From the NCBI GenBank assembly GCA_016845825.1, contig JAERSJ010000134.1:1-39780 (forward strand): a stretch of 39,780 nucleotides of DNA, written 5' to 3'. Position 1 is the first letter of the stretch. Each line of letters opens with the position of its first letter. A model generated the notes under the pieces. That model was not told where the DNA came from. It did not search any database and was given only the letters and a program-made list of their open reading frames with translations. Made by a program: the position numbers and the translations under genes. Positions 17,641-25,745 of this stretch are shown here, in pieces. Source of the stretch: Methanobacteriota archaeon. Its GTDB lineage: Archaea > Thermoplasmatota > Poseidoniia > MGIII > CG-Epi1.

Positions 17641-19933
17641 GAGTAAATTAATAGGAATAGGAATTTTACTGAGCATTATATTTGCTGTAACTGCAGTTCC
17701 AACTGGAGAAACAAATCCGGGAGGAATCGATCCAAGTATAAGCTCATTGGTTGAAGCGAATGGCTGTAGTTGTCACAATATAGGAGATGGTGACATGAAT
17801 AATCCGAACTTGGCAGTTATTTTGAATTTGACAATGCCTTCTAATTTCACAGCTGGTGAAACTTACACTTTAACTCTTAATATTTCAGGAGGGCCGAACG
17901 ATATTGCGCCTATGGTAGAAGGGCCGAATATGGGTGGATTTATGCTCAAAGCATCATCTGGCGTTTTAACTCCAGTTGATGATAATGTTTGGAAACCTGA
18001 AGATGCTAGTTATTTGACACACACTGAAGATGGAAACAACTTAAGAGAATGGAGCTTCAACTGGACAGCTCCCGATAGTGACTCTATAGTTACTAATTTT
18101 ATGGTTTATGGAAATTCCGTAAATGGGAATGCTAAAGATCCTTCTGATAATGCAGGAAACTCTGGAGATTATTGGAATTCTGCTACTTTCGCATTAGCTG
18201 GTAAAAATGCACAAATTACAGATGGAAGTGCACACGGTGAACTTTCAGGACCAAAAAAAGTAGTATACGGATTTGGTATTGTTTTCATCACTTTAGCTGT
18301 TGTAGTAGTTGGATACCGAATGGTTGATCAAGATGAATCACTCGAAGAAGTAATGAAAGGTTATTGGAAATGGATTTATCCATGGCTAACTACAACGGAT
18401 CATAAATACATTGGAACACTTTACATCGTAACTGGATTTGCTTGGTTCTTCATCGGAGGAATTTTAGGCCTACTAATTAGATGGCAATTATATGAACCTC
18501 GAGTTGATGGTGATTTCTTAACTTATCAGGAATATAATTCTACATTTACAATGCATGGAACAACTATGATTTTCATGGCTGCCATGCCTATTATTTTTGG
18601 ATTTGCAAATTACTTGATTCCTCTTCAAATCGGGGCAAGAGATTTAGCATTCCCAAGGCTTAATTCATTCGGTTATTGGCTACTTCCTACTGGCGGTATC
18701 GTATTGTACATGGGATACTTCACTGGAGGTGCGGGAGACGTAGGTTGGACTGGATATGCACCATACTCTTCAGGTGCTTCTGCTACAAGACCTGGTACTG
18801 ATTTCTGGGTCGCAGGGCAATTAATGTTGGGAGCATCTTCAACACTAACTGCTGTTAATTTCCTAGTAACAATGCTGAGAATGCGTGCCCCAGGAGTCTC
18901 TCTAATGAAAATGCCACTATTTGCTTGGTCTATCCTTGTAACTGTATTCTTACTTCTATTATCTATTCCTGTATTCACAGTTGCTTTAATTTTACTAATG
19001 GCAGATCGAACTTTTGGAAGCTTGTATTTCTCAGGTCCAGATTCTGACCCGATTTTGTGGCAGCACTTATTCTGGTACTTTGGGCATCCTGAAGTTTACA
19101 TTGTTATTTTGCCTGCTTTTGGCGTTTTATCTGAAATAATATCTACCTTTTCGAGAAGACCAATTTTTGGATATACTTCTATGGTTTATGCAATGGCTAC
19201 AATAGGAATAATATCATTCGTAGTTTACGGTCACCATATGTTTACTACAGGTGCTGACCCATTATTCCGTTTCATTGTAATGCTGACTACAATGTTAGTT
19301 GCTGTACCAACAGGAATTAAGATTTTCAATTGGCTTGCTACTATGACTGGCGGATCTGTAGTTCTAAATACACCAATGATGTTCTCATTAGGTACTATCA
19401 TTACCTTCACTATCGGAGGAATTACTGGAATTATTTTAGCTTCAATTCCATTAGATATCGCTTTCCATGATACTTATTTCGTTGTGGCTCACTTCCACTA
19501 TGTGTTGATTGGAGGGACTATGTTTTCTTTCATAGCTGGTGTTTACTATTGGTTCCCTAAAATGACTGGTAAAATGATGAATGAAAAATTAGGAATTATA
19601 CACTTTGCAACTACTTTCATAACTTTCAATGCTGCATTTTATCCGATGCACAATGTAGGAATATCAGGTATGCCTAGAAGATATGCTACCTATGACGCAT
19701 CATTAACTGAATTAAATCAGTTCATTAGTATTTTTGCAATATTATTCGGATTGGCTCAATTAATATTCGTTTACAACGTATTTTACTCTTATAGAAATGG
19801 TGAAAAAGCTGGAGATAATCCATGGAATGGTTGGTCCTTGGAGTGGGCTACATCATCTCCACCTCCAGAAAACAGTTTCATAGAAATTCCTACATTGCTC
19901 GATGCTGAAGAGGAGGCTAAAAAAAGTGAGTGA
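17633..19933 (+). CDS. coxA: Cytochrome c oxidase subunit I with an extra N-terminal exported CxCH domain
   Basis: Catalytic haem-copper subunit of an A1-type oxidase, pumping protons while reducing oxygen. From about residue 245 it is a full subunit I: low-spin haem ligands His308 (TMHG) and His622; CuB ligands His485 with the Tyr489 crosslink (GHPEVY) and His534/His535; haem a3 ligand His620 (VAHFH). Glu487 marks the A1 D-channel and GARDLAFPR carries the D-channel entrance Asp. Unusually, residues 1-205 form a separate unit: signal-like helix (1-22), then an outer beta-rich domain with GCSCHN at 45-48 resembling the start of Reelin/choice-of-anchor domains that normally carry CxxCH, then an extra TM at 210-228. 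At 766 residues it is about 200 longer than usual. SD GAGGTGA sits at 17623. Confidence 0.95.
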   Translation: MLRSKLIGIGILLSIIFAVTAVPTGETNPGGIDPSISSLVEANGCSCHNIGDGDMNNPNLAVILNLTMPSNFTAGETYTLTLNISGGPNDIAPMVEGPNMGGFMLKASSGVLTPVDDNVWKPEDASYLTHTEDGNNLREWSFNWTAPDSDSIVTNFMVYGNSVNGNAKDPSDNAGNSGDYWNSATFALAGKNAQITDGSAHGELSGPKKVVYGFGIVFITLAVVVVGYRMVDQDESLEEVMKGYWKWIYPWLTTTDHKYIGTLYIVTGFAWFFIGGILGLLIRWQLYEPRVDGDFLTYQEYNSTFTMHGTTMIFMAAMPIIFGFANYLIPLQIGARDLAFPRLNSFGYWLLPTGGIVLYMGYFTGGAGDVGWTGYAPYSSGASATRPGTDFWVAGQLMLGASSTLTAVNFLVTMLRMRAPGVSLMKMPLFAWSILVTVFLLLLSIPVFTVALILLMADRTFGSLYFSGPDSDPILWQHLFWYFGHPEVYIVILPAFGVLSEIISTFSRRPIFGYTSMVYAMATIGIISFVVYGHHMFTTGADPLFRFIVMLTTMLVAVPTGIKIFNWLATMTGGSVVLNTPMMFSLGTIITFTIGGITGIILASIPLDIAFHDTYFVVAHFHYVLIGGTMFSFIAGVYYWFPKMTGKMMNEKLGIIHFATTFITFNAAFYPMHNVGISGMPRRYATYDASLTELNQFISIFAILFGLAQLIFVYNVFYSYRNGEKAGDNPWNGWSLEWATSSPPPENSFIEIPTLLDAEEEAKKSE

Positions 19934-20870
19934 TGGACATGATGAGCACCATGCTCACATAGAAACGCCTGCACCTTTCCTATTCTGTGTCGCCACTGCA
20001 ATAATGTTTATTGGTTTAGTCATGGCTACAGCTGGCGGTGAAGATAAAACTGGAGATACTGGTTACTGGTTTGTATTCATCATAGGACTTATTGGTATTT
20101 TTACAGCATTTTTCATGTGGGTTCAAGATTATTGGAACCTAGAAGGTGAAGAAGATGAACACATAGAAACTTATCACAAGTTCTGGGATACTATTTCGAC
20201 TCGAAAATTTGGAATGTGGATTTTCCTACTAACTGAAGTCATGGTTTTCAGTACATTATTAAGTGCATATTTGAGATACAGGGCATCAATGCCAGACTAT
20301 TCTCCAGACATTGATTGTGGATTATACTTTGAAGATTGCTGGGTACCTGCTGCCGATGTTATCAGAAGTCACTTAATATTTGGAGTGATTAATACATTTG
20401 CTCTTCTTTTAAGCAGTTTGACTGTTGTATTGGCATTATATGCTGCTAAAAACAATAACCCAAAAGCTGTTACTAGATATCTGGCAGTTACTTTTGTCCT
20501 AGGTGCTATGTTCCTAGCCTTAAAATTATGGGAATGGAATGAAATGAGACATTATAATTTCTGGGACGAATCTCACAATGGATGTGACGTTTTAGCAGGA
20601 CAAAGTATCGCAGACCATTGTATTGCTCCAAAATACGCAAATGGATTCTGGCTTGATACTAGTATTGAGGGCAGTACTTTTTACATTACTACAGGCATGC
20701 ATGGTGCTCACGTCTTTATTGGGCTAATTGCATTAGGATACTTAATTGCAAAATCAAACAAAGATGGATACAATGAAGAAAACCATGAAACTATTGAGCT
20801 ATTTGGACTATATTGGCACTACGTTGACTTGGTTTGGGTATTTGTATTCCCATTTTTCTATTTATATTGA
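19926..20870 (+). CDS. coxC: Cytochrome c oxidase subunit III
   Basis: Seven-helix subunit that stabilises subunit I and its proton uptake. It contains FGMWIFLLTEVMVF and TGMHGAHVFIG, the usual subunit III landmarks, and ends in WHYVDLVWVFVFPFFYLY. The GTG at 19926 is chosen because a strong GAGGAGG Shine-Dalgarno (19910-19916) is 9 nt upstream, giving 314 residues and an 8-bp overlap with coxA, the same overlap as coxB/coxA. A frame opening at an ATG at 19902 would add eight basic residues and is less likely. The N-terminus is His-rich (DGHDEHHAH). A loop insertion of about 40 residues with four Cys is present between helices (CGLYFEDCW and CDVLAG..HC). Confidence 0.94.
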   Translation: MSDGHDEHHAHIETPAPFLFCVATAIMFIGLVMATAGGEDKTGDTGYWFVFIIGLIGIFTAFFMWVQDYWNLEGEEDEHIETYHKFWDTISTRKFGMWIFLLTEVMVFSTLLSAYLRYRASMPDYSPDIDCGLYFEDCWVPAADVIRSHLIFGVINTFALLLSSLTVVLALYAAKNNNPKAVTRYLAVTFVLGAMFLALKLWEWNEMRHYNFWDESHNGCDVLAGQSIADHCIAPKYANGFWLDTSIEGSTFYITTGMHGAHVFIGLIALGYLIAKSNKDGYNEENHETIELFGLYWHYVDLVWVFVFPFFYLY

Positions 20871-20878
20871 GGTAAAAA

Positions 20879-21262
20879 ATGAGTGAAGAAACAAAAAATG
20901 AAAACAGCCACGATGAACACCATGACCATTCTTTCCCAAACTGGGTGACTTTTGGGCATACTGATGATCCTGTAGATGGATTCATCAAAATATTTGCGTG
21001 GCTAGTTTTTTGGACAATTCTAGAAGTATTGGCAATCGTTCAAGAATTTGATTCGTTTGCATTGAATATGCTAATCCTATTCGGAATAGCTCTTATCAAA
21101 TGCTGGTATATTTGCTCATTCTTTATGCACATGACATGGGATCCACCGTTAGTCTATCAGACTGCATCTGTACCTTTGTTTTTCTTAGCCGTCTTATTTT
21201 TGGCGGTAGGGCTAACTACTCCTGGTGCAGTAGATGATTTGGCTACTATTTGTGGTTTCTAG
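20879..21262 (+). CDS. coxD: Cytochrome c oxidase subunit IV-like (prokaryotic COX4)
   Basis: A small 127-residue three-helix accessory subunit, last gene of the operon. The pattern LIKCWYICSFFMHMTWDPP is the usual second-helix end of prokaryotic subunit IV (caa3/bo3 type). A His-rich N-terminus (HDEHHDH) may bind metal. GAGG is placed 6-9 nt before the ATG and the gene starts 8 nt after coxC. The stop overlaps the convergent DoxX-like gene by 4 bp, leaving no room for a separate terminator. Confidence 0.88.
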   Translation: MSEETKNENSHDEHHDHSFPNWVTFGHTDDPVDGFIKIFAWLVFWTILEVLAIVQEFDSFALNMLILFGIALIKCWYICSFFMHMTWDPPLVYQTASVPLFFLAVLFLAVGLTTPGAVDDLATICGF

Positions 21263-21705
21263 AACTGAGTATATACAAATAAACCAAACATAGTCAGAAT
21301 GTAGTAAGGAACCAACACTGCTGCTCCTTCATAGTCTTTTGAGATTCTTTGACCTAACATTAGAATAGCTAGAGATCCTGCTGCTAAAATTAAGCCCATT
21401 ATTGCATATGAATAATCATCGTAAAATAAGGCCATCAGCGAACCAAATATTGACAAAAGACCTGATAATATTTCAAATATTGTAACTTGGATTAAACCAA
21501 ATGTAGAAAAATTGGCTAGTGGAGTCTTAGCAAACTTACCTGTAATGAAATCTAATTCACCTTCCCAATTAAATATTTTATCAAAGCCAGATTGTGTCAT
21601 CACGATACCAAGAAAAACCGAAATACTCGCACCGATTATGCTAACATAGCTAAATTCAAGGTCAAGAAATACTAAATTGTCGTCACCGAATCCTAATAGT
21701 GTCAT
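21259..21705 (-). CDS. DoxX-like four-helix membrane protein
   Basis: 148 residues from the ATG at 21705 (a TTG at 21723 would add six). Four hydrophobic helices at about residues 20-40, 65-90, 98-120 and 128-147, with the FLGIVMTQSGFDKIFNW stretch typical of DoxX/DoxD-like proteins (a helix followed by GxxKxF). Such proteins are often found with thiol-redox and respiratory genes, and this one is last in a minus-strand cluster with SCO, thioredoxin and VKOR. The precise function is unknown. The gene converges on coxD with a 4-bp overlap. Confidence 0.75.
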   Translation of the reverse strand: MTLLGFGDDNLVFLDLEFSYVSIIGASISVFLGIVMTQSGFDKIFNWEGELDFITGKFAKTPLANFSTFGLIQVTIFEILSGLLSIFGSLMALFYDDYSYAIMGLILAAGSLAILMLGQRISKDYEGAAVLVPYYILTMFGLFVYTQF

Positions 21706-21745
21706 GTAATATAATCTGAACAAGGGTATTTGGGCTTAACTTGTA

Positions 21746-23221
21746 TTACAACATAAGAAGTTGAATATCGTGGTAGACTGAGGCATAAGTCCAATCTATT
21801 CCTCTCCAAACTACTCTAACATTACCTTCCTTATCTATAAGGTATAACTTATTAGAATGACTAACTCCATAGTTAGCTACCTCTTCAACTGTTTCACTTT
21901 CAAACTCATATCCTAACAAGTCTGAAATAATAGACAACATATCTGTATCAGAAACGTGGTCTTGTTTCCAGTGTCCAAAATAATCTAAAATTTCAACAAG
22001 TTGTTCAGAGACATTAATTGGAGATGAACGATTATCTATTCTGTGAACTAAATCATCGTAAGATTCCCGTCCTACGAAAGTATCAACTACTTGTGGAAGC
22101 CCAGATGACAAATTTCCTTCCAATAAAACCCAACTAGGATATCTGCTCTCAAGTCCAAATTTAGCCATCATCGTACCTTCTTCATCGAGCACATAAGGCC
22201 AAGAGACATTGTGTTCAAGTGCAAAGTCTTCAATAGCTGAAATATCATCTACATTGCCACCTAATGAATATCCACCTATTGATATTACGTCAACTTGGTC
22301 TGAAAAGTTTACCTGAAATTCTTTAAGATCAGAAATTTGTGCATTACAAACTGAACAATCTGTATGGAAAAACTCAATTAATGTTAGGTTGTTGTTGTAA
22401 TAATCTCTAGATTTATATGTTGTATTGTCTACACCGGGTAAAGTCCAACTTGAAGGGAATGTTTGAGATACGTATGCATCTATAGCTTGAAGCGCAAAAT
22501 CCTCACTTATTATTCCCCCTGCTTCATTAAATTCTTCTAATGCTAAGATAATATCATATTCTATACTTCCTTGCTCGAATGAAACATTTAAATTATTGTA
22601 ATTAGGGTCGACAATACATACGTCTTTACCGAAATAGGTATCATTGGAATCTTGCATGAATCCTGGATTACAATGGCAACCGTCATATCCTTCCATATAA
22701 TGTCCATTACTTGAGCAAGCTTCTTCGTCTATATCCACATAAACTCTGTAATCTGCCCAAATAGAAACCATATCTCCAAAGGAATCGTTAGAAACTGATG
22801 TTAAGAATCTCCAGTCTGCATTATTATTGGCTGCAAATGAGGCTAATCTTTCAGGCGTATCTCGCTCAGGATCTACAGTTATTGTAATAAATTCTACGGA
22901 TTCTCCGTAATCATCACCCAATTCATCCGATAATTTTCTTAACTGGTAGGTTAATGCTGGGCAAATATCGGGACAATGAGTATAAACAAACGAAACCACA
23001 ACTATTTTGTCCTCATATAATGTTAAATTTACGGTATCACCGCTTTGGTCAACTAATGAAAAATCGGGTGCTTTACCTGAAGGGCAAATTTCCTCAGAAA
23101 CATCTTCACAGTCTTCACCCCAAAATTTACCTGAATCTCCAGAATTCGTAAGTGCATCTAAACAACCTGTTGATGCTAAAAACATAAAGACAATAAAAAT
23201 TGTTGGAATACTTTGATTCAT
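21746..23221 (-). CDS. SCO1/SenC copper chaperone with a nested TlpA-like thioredoxin domain
   Basis: 491 residues, about 2.3 times a normal SCO. A lipoprotein-like signal ends at STGC (Cys20). Residues ~50-165 are the first part of SCO: THCPDIC with copper ligands Cys83/Cys87, then TVDPERDTPERL and WRFLTS. The third copper ligand, His455 (YGVSHSNKLYLIDKEG), comes only at the C-terminus. Between them lie a short Cys-rich EGF-like piece (Cys169-Cys202), a linker and a thioredoxin/TlpA domain (~268-395) with Cys289-SV-Cys292 and cis-Pro in RYPSW. SCO proteins load and reduce the CuA site of oxidase subunit II. The neighbouring cox operon and thioredoxin gene support that role. It has both an SD (GGAGTGA) and a well-placed TATA box. 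Confidence 0.9.
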   Translation of the reverse strand: MNQSIPTIFIVFMFLASTGCLDALTNSGDSGKFWGEDCEDVSEEICPSGKAPDFSLVDQSGDTVNLTLYEDKIVVVSFVYTHCPDICPALTYQLRKLSDELGDDYGESVEFITITVDPERDTPERLASFAANNNADWRFLTSVSNDSFGDMVSIWADYRVYVDIDEEACSSNGHYMEGYDGCHCNPGFMQDSNDTYFGKDVCIVDPNYNNLNVSFEQGSIEYDIILALEEFNEAGGIISEDFALQAIDAYVSQTFPSSWTLPGVDNTTYKSRDYYNNNLTLIEFFHTDCSVCNAQISDLKEFQVNFSDQVDVISIGGYSLGGNVDDISAIEDFALEHNVSWPYVLDEEGTMMAKFGLESRYPSWVLLEGNLSSGLPQVVDTFVGRESYDDLVHRIDNRSSPINVSEQLVEILDYFGHWKQDHVSDTDMLSIISDLLGYEFESETVEEVANYGVSHSNKLYLIDKEGNVRVVWRGIDWTYASVYHDIQLLML

Positions 23222-23242
23222 AATTTCACTCCATATTAAAAC

Positions 23243-23250
23243 TTATATAA
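23243..23250 (-). promoter_or_regulatory. TATA box for the SCO gene
   Basis: TTATATAA on the minus strand is centred 25.5 nt before the ATG at 23221, in the 34-nt gap after the thioredoxin stop. A GGAGTGA Shine-Dalgarno (23227-23233) is also present, so the gene appears set up for both independent and readthrough expression. Confidence 0.6.
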
Positions 23251-23255
23251 AATTT

Positions 23256-23858
23256 TCACTCGAGATATTTATCAATTTGTACTGACAATTGGCTCTCAGT
23301 CATTTTTCCAGAGTGACTGTAAACTATTTCCCCATTTTTAATAAATGCCAATGAAGGATAAGAACTAAAACCATAATCTCTCATTAACTCACCTGAAGGA
23401 TCATATAAATGAGGAAATTGCATATTATAATCTAATTTGAAATTGGAAATACTACTTGCAGAATCTTGTCCGCTGCCTAATTTATAACCGCCAATTGCAA
23501 ACATGTTAACTTGAGAAGAATAATTTGAATAAACTTTGTTTAAAACAGGTGCCTGATCTTGACAATGCCCACATTTGGTATTGAAAAACTCGACTACCGT
23601 AAGGCCATCATTGTAGTAATCTTCCGAGGCATAAACTTCACCAGATTGGGGGTCTTCAAGTTCCCATTTCTCAGCATTAGGATCTCCCAGTTCATAGAAA
23701 AATGCAAAATATATTCCTAACCCTACCACCAAAATAACAGCTAAAGGAAGGCCATAGGTCCACAATGCATCATTAGCTGAAGCTCTTCTAGCTTGCATTT
23801 TATCTTTGAAATCTTTGGATGATTTTTTTTCTAGTTTACGCTTCCTCTTCGATGCCAT
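23256..23858 (-). CDS. Membrane-anchored thioredoxin-fold protein (TlpA/DsbA-like, CGHC)
   Basis: 200 residues: a very basic N-terminus, one TM (~33-53), then an outer thioredoxin domain with FFNTKCGHCQ (Cys96/Cys99) and cis-Pro168 in SSYPSLAFI. CGHC is the redox centre also seen in oxidising PDI-type enzymes. Residues ~76-180 align without large gaps to the thioredoxin domain inside the adjacent SCO protein, so they are paralogues. It overlaps the VKOR gene by 23 bp. VKOR proteins re-oxidise exactly this kind of thiol partner, so it is probably the disulfide carrier of the VKOR and may act on CuA or other Cys-rich exported proteins here. Confidence 0.9.
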   Translation of the reverse strand: MASKRKRKLEKKSSKDFKDKMQARRASANDALWTYGLPLAVILVVGLGIYFAFFYELGDPNAEKWELEDPQSGEVYASEDYYNDGLTVVEFFNTKCGHCQDQAPVLNKVYSNYSSQVNMFAIGGYKLGSGQDSASSISNFKLDYNMQFPHLYDPSGELMRDYGFSSYPSLAFIKNGEIVYSHSGKMTESQLSVQIDKYLE

Positions 23859-24330
23859 TTTTGTTAATTAACTCCTTTATTTCACTACCATATTCAGTTA
23901 TGCAGAAAAAAGTTGCTGCGATTGTCAAAACAAAAGCTACTACGCAAAAAGGACACCATTCATGAATTATGAATGCCTCTGCATAAGTTAGATATGAACC
24001 GAAAATAACACCAATAACGCCAGTAATTGGTAAAAGAATTTTGTTGAAATATGTACGCTCTAGGTCCATATTCAAATATCTGTCTAAGGACAATACTATT
24101 AACATTAAAAATCCGACAACTCCCAACCAGGCGACTGGAATACCAAATAATTTTGCCTGATCGCTAGCCAGGACTACACCACAATCAAGGCCTGGAAGAT
24201 TTTCTGTCGGACAACCTGCACCTTGAGAAATTAAATGATGTAAATAAGACAAGTATATCGCATCAATGAGACCAATGAAAGAAATGAGCATTATAATTTT
24301 CAATGACCTATCTTCCGATTCCATACTCAT
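23836..24330 (-). CDS. Vitamin K epoxide reductase (VKOR) family protein
   Basis: A quinone-linked membrane enzyme that makes disulfides in exported proteins through a thioredoxin partner. 164 residues from the ATG at 24330 (a second ATG at 24324), with four to five TM helices. Both Cys pairs are present: loop Cys40 and Cys50 (GCPTENLPGLDC) and the active site Cys126-PF-Cys129 (EWCPFCV), plus the conserved FGIPVAW helix start. The frame can extend upstream to 24405, but the extra 25 residues are not VKOR-like and a TATA box at 24353-24360 lies exactly 26 nt before 24330. First gene of the VKOR-thioredoxin-SCO-DoxX cluster. It is not fused to thioredoxin, unlike some bacterial VKORs. Confidence 0.9.
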   Translation of the reverse strand: MSMESEDRSLKIIMLISFIGLIDAIYLSYLHHLISQGAGCPTENLPGLDCGVVLASDQAKLFGIPVAWLGVVGFLMLIVLSLDRYLNMDLERTYFNKILLPITGVIGVIFGSYLTYAEAFIIHEWCPFCVVAFVLTIAATFFCITEYGSEIKELINKNGIEEEA

Positions 24331-24352
24331 TAAACAAACATCATCATTAACA

Positions 24353-24360
24353 TATAAATA
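24353..24360 (-). promoter_or_regulatory. TATA box for the VKOR-thioredoxin-SCO cluster
   Basis: TATTTATA on the minus strand is centred about 26 nt before the ATG at 24330, which decides the VKOR start and implies a leaderless mRNA. Confidence 0.6.
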
Positions 24361-24441
24361 AGTAACATTAACATCACTAAGTTCAACTAAAATAAACAAA
24401 GACATTTATTAGAGGCTTCATATGGGTATTAGTGATATATT

Positions 24442-25377
24442 ATGCACGGACCATCTGAAGGAGTAAGTGAAGAAACAGATGAAGCGAATTCTGCCGTAAA
24501 AATAGTTGGTGGAAACGTTTTCGTAGAACTAGACCCTGACCATCCAGGATTCAAGGATGAAGGCTATAGATCAAGAAGAAATGAGATTGCTAAGATTGCA
24601 CTTGAATGGAATGAAATGTCCATGGATGAAAGAAGAACAAAAAAGATCCCACATGCTCCATATTCTGAAGATGAAGATGCCGTTTGGGCTGCTATTATGG
24701 AAAGAATTACTCCTGTTCATGAAAAATACGCATGTAAACAGTATCTTGAAAATGCAAGGAAATTAGGATTACCTAACGATAGAATACCACAATTACAAGA
24801 AGTCAGTGAGACATTGGAAGAAATGACTGGATTCAGACAAGAACCTGTTGGAGGTTTAGTTCATCCCAAAACATTTCACACTGCTCTAGCAAATAGAGTT
24901 TTCCTTTCAACACAATACATTAGACATTCATCAAGGCCATTTTACACACCTGAACCTGATGTTGTACACGAACTTGTTGGACACACCGCAATGCTAGGTG
25001 TACCTGAATGGGCTGAACTTAATGTTCTATTTGGAGAGGCTGATATGAGAACTGAAAGTGAAGCTGCAATCAATCGCCTTGGATCTGTTTATTGGTATGT
25101 TCTTGAATTTGGAACTTGTCGTGAAGAAGGAAATGTTAAATCGGTAGGGCCTGGATTGTTATCTTCTTTTGGTGAAATGGAACATGCATGTGCATCTGGT
25201 GAGGTTGAATATAGAAAACCTAATTTTGAAGAAATGGAAACTCTCGCATATGATGTTACGAAATATCAACCAATACTGTATGTCTGGGATTCATTTGAAG
25301 AGTTGTACGAAAAAACAAAAGAATTTGTGACAAACTGGGGAACTGATAACGACCCAAGAAAAGATTTACATCAATAA
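24442..25377 (+). CDS. phhA: Phenylalanine-4-hydroxylase (biopterin-dependent aromatic amino acid hydroxylase)
   Basis: Converts phenylalanine to tyrosine with O2, non-haem iron and a tetrahydropterin. 311 residues, the size of bacterial enzymes. The iron facial triad is intact: HELVGH (His176, His181) and Glu222 in YWYVLEFG. The conserved stretches FRQEPVGGLVHPKTF, STQYIRH and the GPGLLSSFGEMEHA loop are also present. No regulatory ACT domain is seen. Aromatic hydroxylases are rare in archaea. It is divergent from the VKOR cluster. A PCD-like protein about 6 kb downstream could recycle the pterin product, but its active site is altered. The ATG follows a short AT-rich sequence without a clear Shine-Dalgarno. 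Confidence 0.94.
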   Translation: MHGPSEGVSEETDEANSAVKIVGGNVFVELDPDHPGFKDEGYRSRRNEIAKIALEWNEMSMDERRTKKIPHAPYSEDEDAVWAAIMERITPVHEKYACKQYLENARKLGLPNDRIPQLQEVSETLEEMTGFRQEPVGGLVHPKTFHTALANRVFLSTQYIRHSSRPFYTPEPDVVHELVGHTAMLGVPEWAELNVLFGEADMRTESEAAINRLGSVYWYVLEFGTCREEGNVKSVGPGLLSSFGEMEHACASGEVEYRKPNFEEMETLAYDVTKYQPILYVWDSFEELYEKTKEFVTNWGTDNDPRKDLHQ

Positions 25378-25378
25378 T

Positions 25379-25744
25379 TTATTCTTCTTTGTAAGCATAT
25401 TCTTGTAACTTTTCTAAAGGCACCATCTCTAAAGCTGATTCGTGAGTAGCTTCGAGAACTACGTAAGGTGCCATTCCTGAATCGTAAGCTTCTACCCACC
25501 TTGAAAGACAGAGGCACCACCTATCTCCTTCCTTCAGTCCTGAAAATCCCGGTGCTGGAGAGCTAAGGTCATTTCCTGCTCCTTTTGAAAATGCCAAAAA
25601 AACTTCGGTCATAACTGCACATACAACATGCCTACCATAATCACGTTTGTCTGTGTTACAACAGCCATCTCTAAACCAACCTGTCATAGGATCTGTTGAG
25701 CAAGACTCTAACTTACTTCCTAAAACATTTATTGACTCTTCCAT
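25379..25744 (-). CDS. DUF2237 family protein
   Basis: 121 residues matching DUF2237 along its length: NVLGSKLESCSTDPMTGWFRDGCCNT, GRHVVCAVMT, FLAFSKGAGNDLS, GDRWCLCLSRW and VLEATHESALEMVPL. Six Cys residues are conserved family features, suggesting a metal or thiol role, but no function is established. Cytosolic. Last gene of a minus-strand trio with an A-type Fe-S carrier, one base after the stop of the 72-aa protein, so they are translated from one mRNA. Convergent with phhA, leaving one base between the stop codons. Confidence 0.9.
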   Translation of the reverse strand: MEESINVLGSKLESCSTDPMTGWFRDGCCNTDKRDYGRHVVCAVMTEVFLAFSKGAGNDLSSPAPGFSGLKEGDRWCLCLSRWVEAYDSGMAPYVVLEATHESALEMVPLEKLQEYAYKEE

Positions 25745-25745
25745 C

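Noticed and set aside
24442-25377. Tryptophan or tyrosine hydroxylase as alternatives for the aromatic hydroxylase
   Set aside because: Length, lack of a regulatory domain and the overall motif pattern match prokaryotic phenylalanine hydroxylases. The substrate is not proven, but other members are animal enzymes with longer N-termini.
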